NCBI RefSeq assembly: GCF_046058945.1
Contig: NZ_CP175511.1
Coordinates: forward strand, 62,001-126,000
DNA length: 64,000 nt
DNA from: Brochothrix campestris
GTDB lineage: Bacteria; Bacillota; Bacilli; Lactobacillales; Listeriaceae
Direction: 5' to 3'
This document shows, piece after piece, positions 63,645 to 64,000 of this stretch. The number at the start of each line of letters is the position of its first letter. The stretch's first letter is position 1. The translations under genes and the position numbers were made by a program. The notes under the pieces are model-generated. The model did no database searches. It saw only the letters and a list, made by a program, of their open reading frames with translations, and was not told the DNA's origin.

Positions 63645-64000
63645 ATGCGTTATAAAGCAATTATTCAATATGATGGTTCGCAGTTTTTAGGCTATCAAAT
63701 TCAGGCGACTGGTCGAACAGTGCAAGATGAACTCCAAAAGGCCTTAACAAAAATGCATAAGGGCACGCCCGTTAAAATCCATGCTTCTGGTCGAACAGAC
63801 ACGGGCGTGCATGCTAAGGGTCAGGTGGTACACTGGGACTCTGAGCTTACGATTCCGCTCGAAGGCTATCAGCGCGGACTCGAAACCTTAACGGCGGATG
63901 ACATAGCGATTGTCGCGGTTGAGCAGGTAGCTGATGATTTTCATGCACGCTACGATGTTGCGGCGAAAGAATACCGTTACTTTGTGAAAACAGCGGCGCA
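63645..64000 (+). CDS. truA: tRNA pseudouridine synthase A, 3' end beyond the window
   Basis: TruA makes pseudouridine at positions 38-40 of the anticodon arm. The visible 118 codons have MRYKAIIQYDGSQFLGYQ and the catalytic motif ASGRTDTGVHAKGQVVHW, whose Asp (in GRTDTGVHA) is the nucleophile. AGGAGG is 10 nt before the ATG. The frame is open at the right edge, so about half the protein is missing from view. Confidence 0.96.
   Translation, partial: MRYKAIIQYDGSQFLGYQIQATGRTVQDELQKALTKMHKGTPVKIHASGRTDTGVHAKGQVVHWDSELTIPLEGYQRGLETLTADDIAIVAVEQVADDFHARYDVAAKEYRYFVKTAA

Overview
The window is a housekeeping segment of a low-to-moderate-GC Firmicute chromosome, most likely from the order Lactobacillales. 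The evidence is gene order (divIC-yabR-tilS-hpt-ftsH-hslO, lysS-rrn, ctsR-clpC, radA-pinT-gltX-cysE-cysS-mrnC-rlmB-yacP-sigH, rpmG-secE-nusG, rplKA, rplJL, rpoBC, str, S10-spc-alpha, ecfA1A2T-truA), strong AGGAGG ribosome binding sites, and the absence of Bacillus genes normally interleaved here (spoIIE, coaX, mcsA/mcsB, ispD/ispF, the L7Ae-like gene, map). Family cannot be fixed by eye; the 16S gene is complete and would settle it. Every gene is on the + strand, codirectional with the rRNA operon.

Layout. 1-5992: division, tRNA modification, purine salvage and proteostasis (divIC 3' part, yabR, tilS, hpt, ftsH, hslO). 6-10.5 kb: cysK, folate genes folP-folB-folK, lysS. 10.5-17 kb: four tandem promoters, then 16S, tRNA-Ile, tRNA-Ala, 23S, 5S and eight tRNAs (Val, Thr, Lys, Leu, Gly, Leu, Arg, Pro). 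17-29.3 kb: CtsR-controlled ctsR-clpC, radA, a PIN/TRAM protein, gltX, T-box-controlled cysE-cysS, mrnC, rlmB, yacP, sigH. 29.3-61 kb: transcription and translation machinery from rpmG-secE-nusG to rplQ. 61-64 kb: the ECF vitamin transporter module and the start of truA, cut by the window edge.

The genes serve ribosome, RNA polymerase and protein quality control; most are in operons with short gaps or overlaps. Regulation visible in sequence includes SigA-type promoters, intrinsic terminators, a CtsR operator, a T-box, an L10 leader, a probable L1 site, a CymR-like box before cysK, and several structured leaders.

I found no defence island, prophage, CRISPR or insertion sequence. The points most worth following are: (i) ribosomal protein S12 has Arg56 and Ala104 at two classical streptomycin positions; (ii) a 50-nt perfect direct repeat between nusG and rplK whose intervening arm can pair with either copy; (iii) a decayed or small coding region between the PIN/TRAM gene and gltX; (iv) an unexplained structured 330-nt stretch between tuf and the S10 promoter; (v) intrinsic terminators sitting directly in front of tilS, hslO and nusG.
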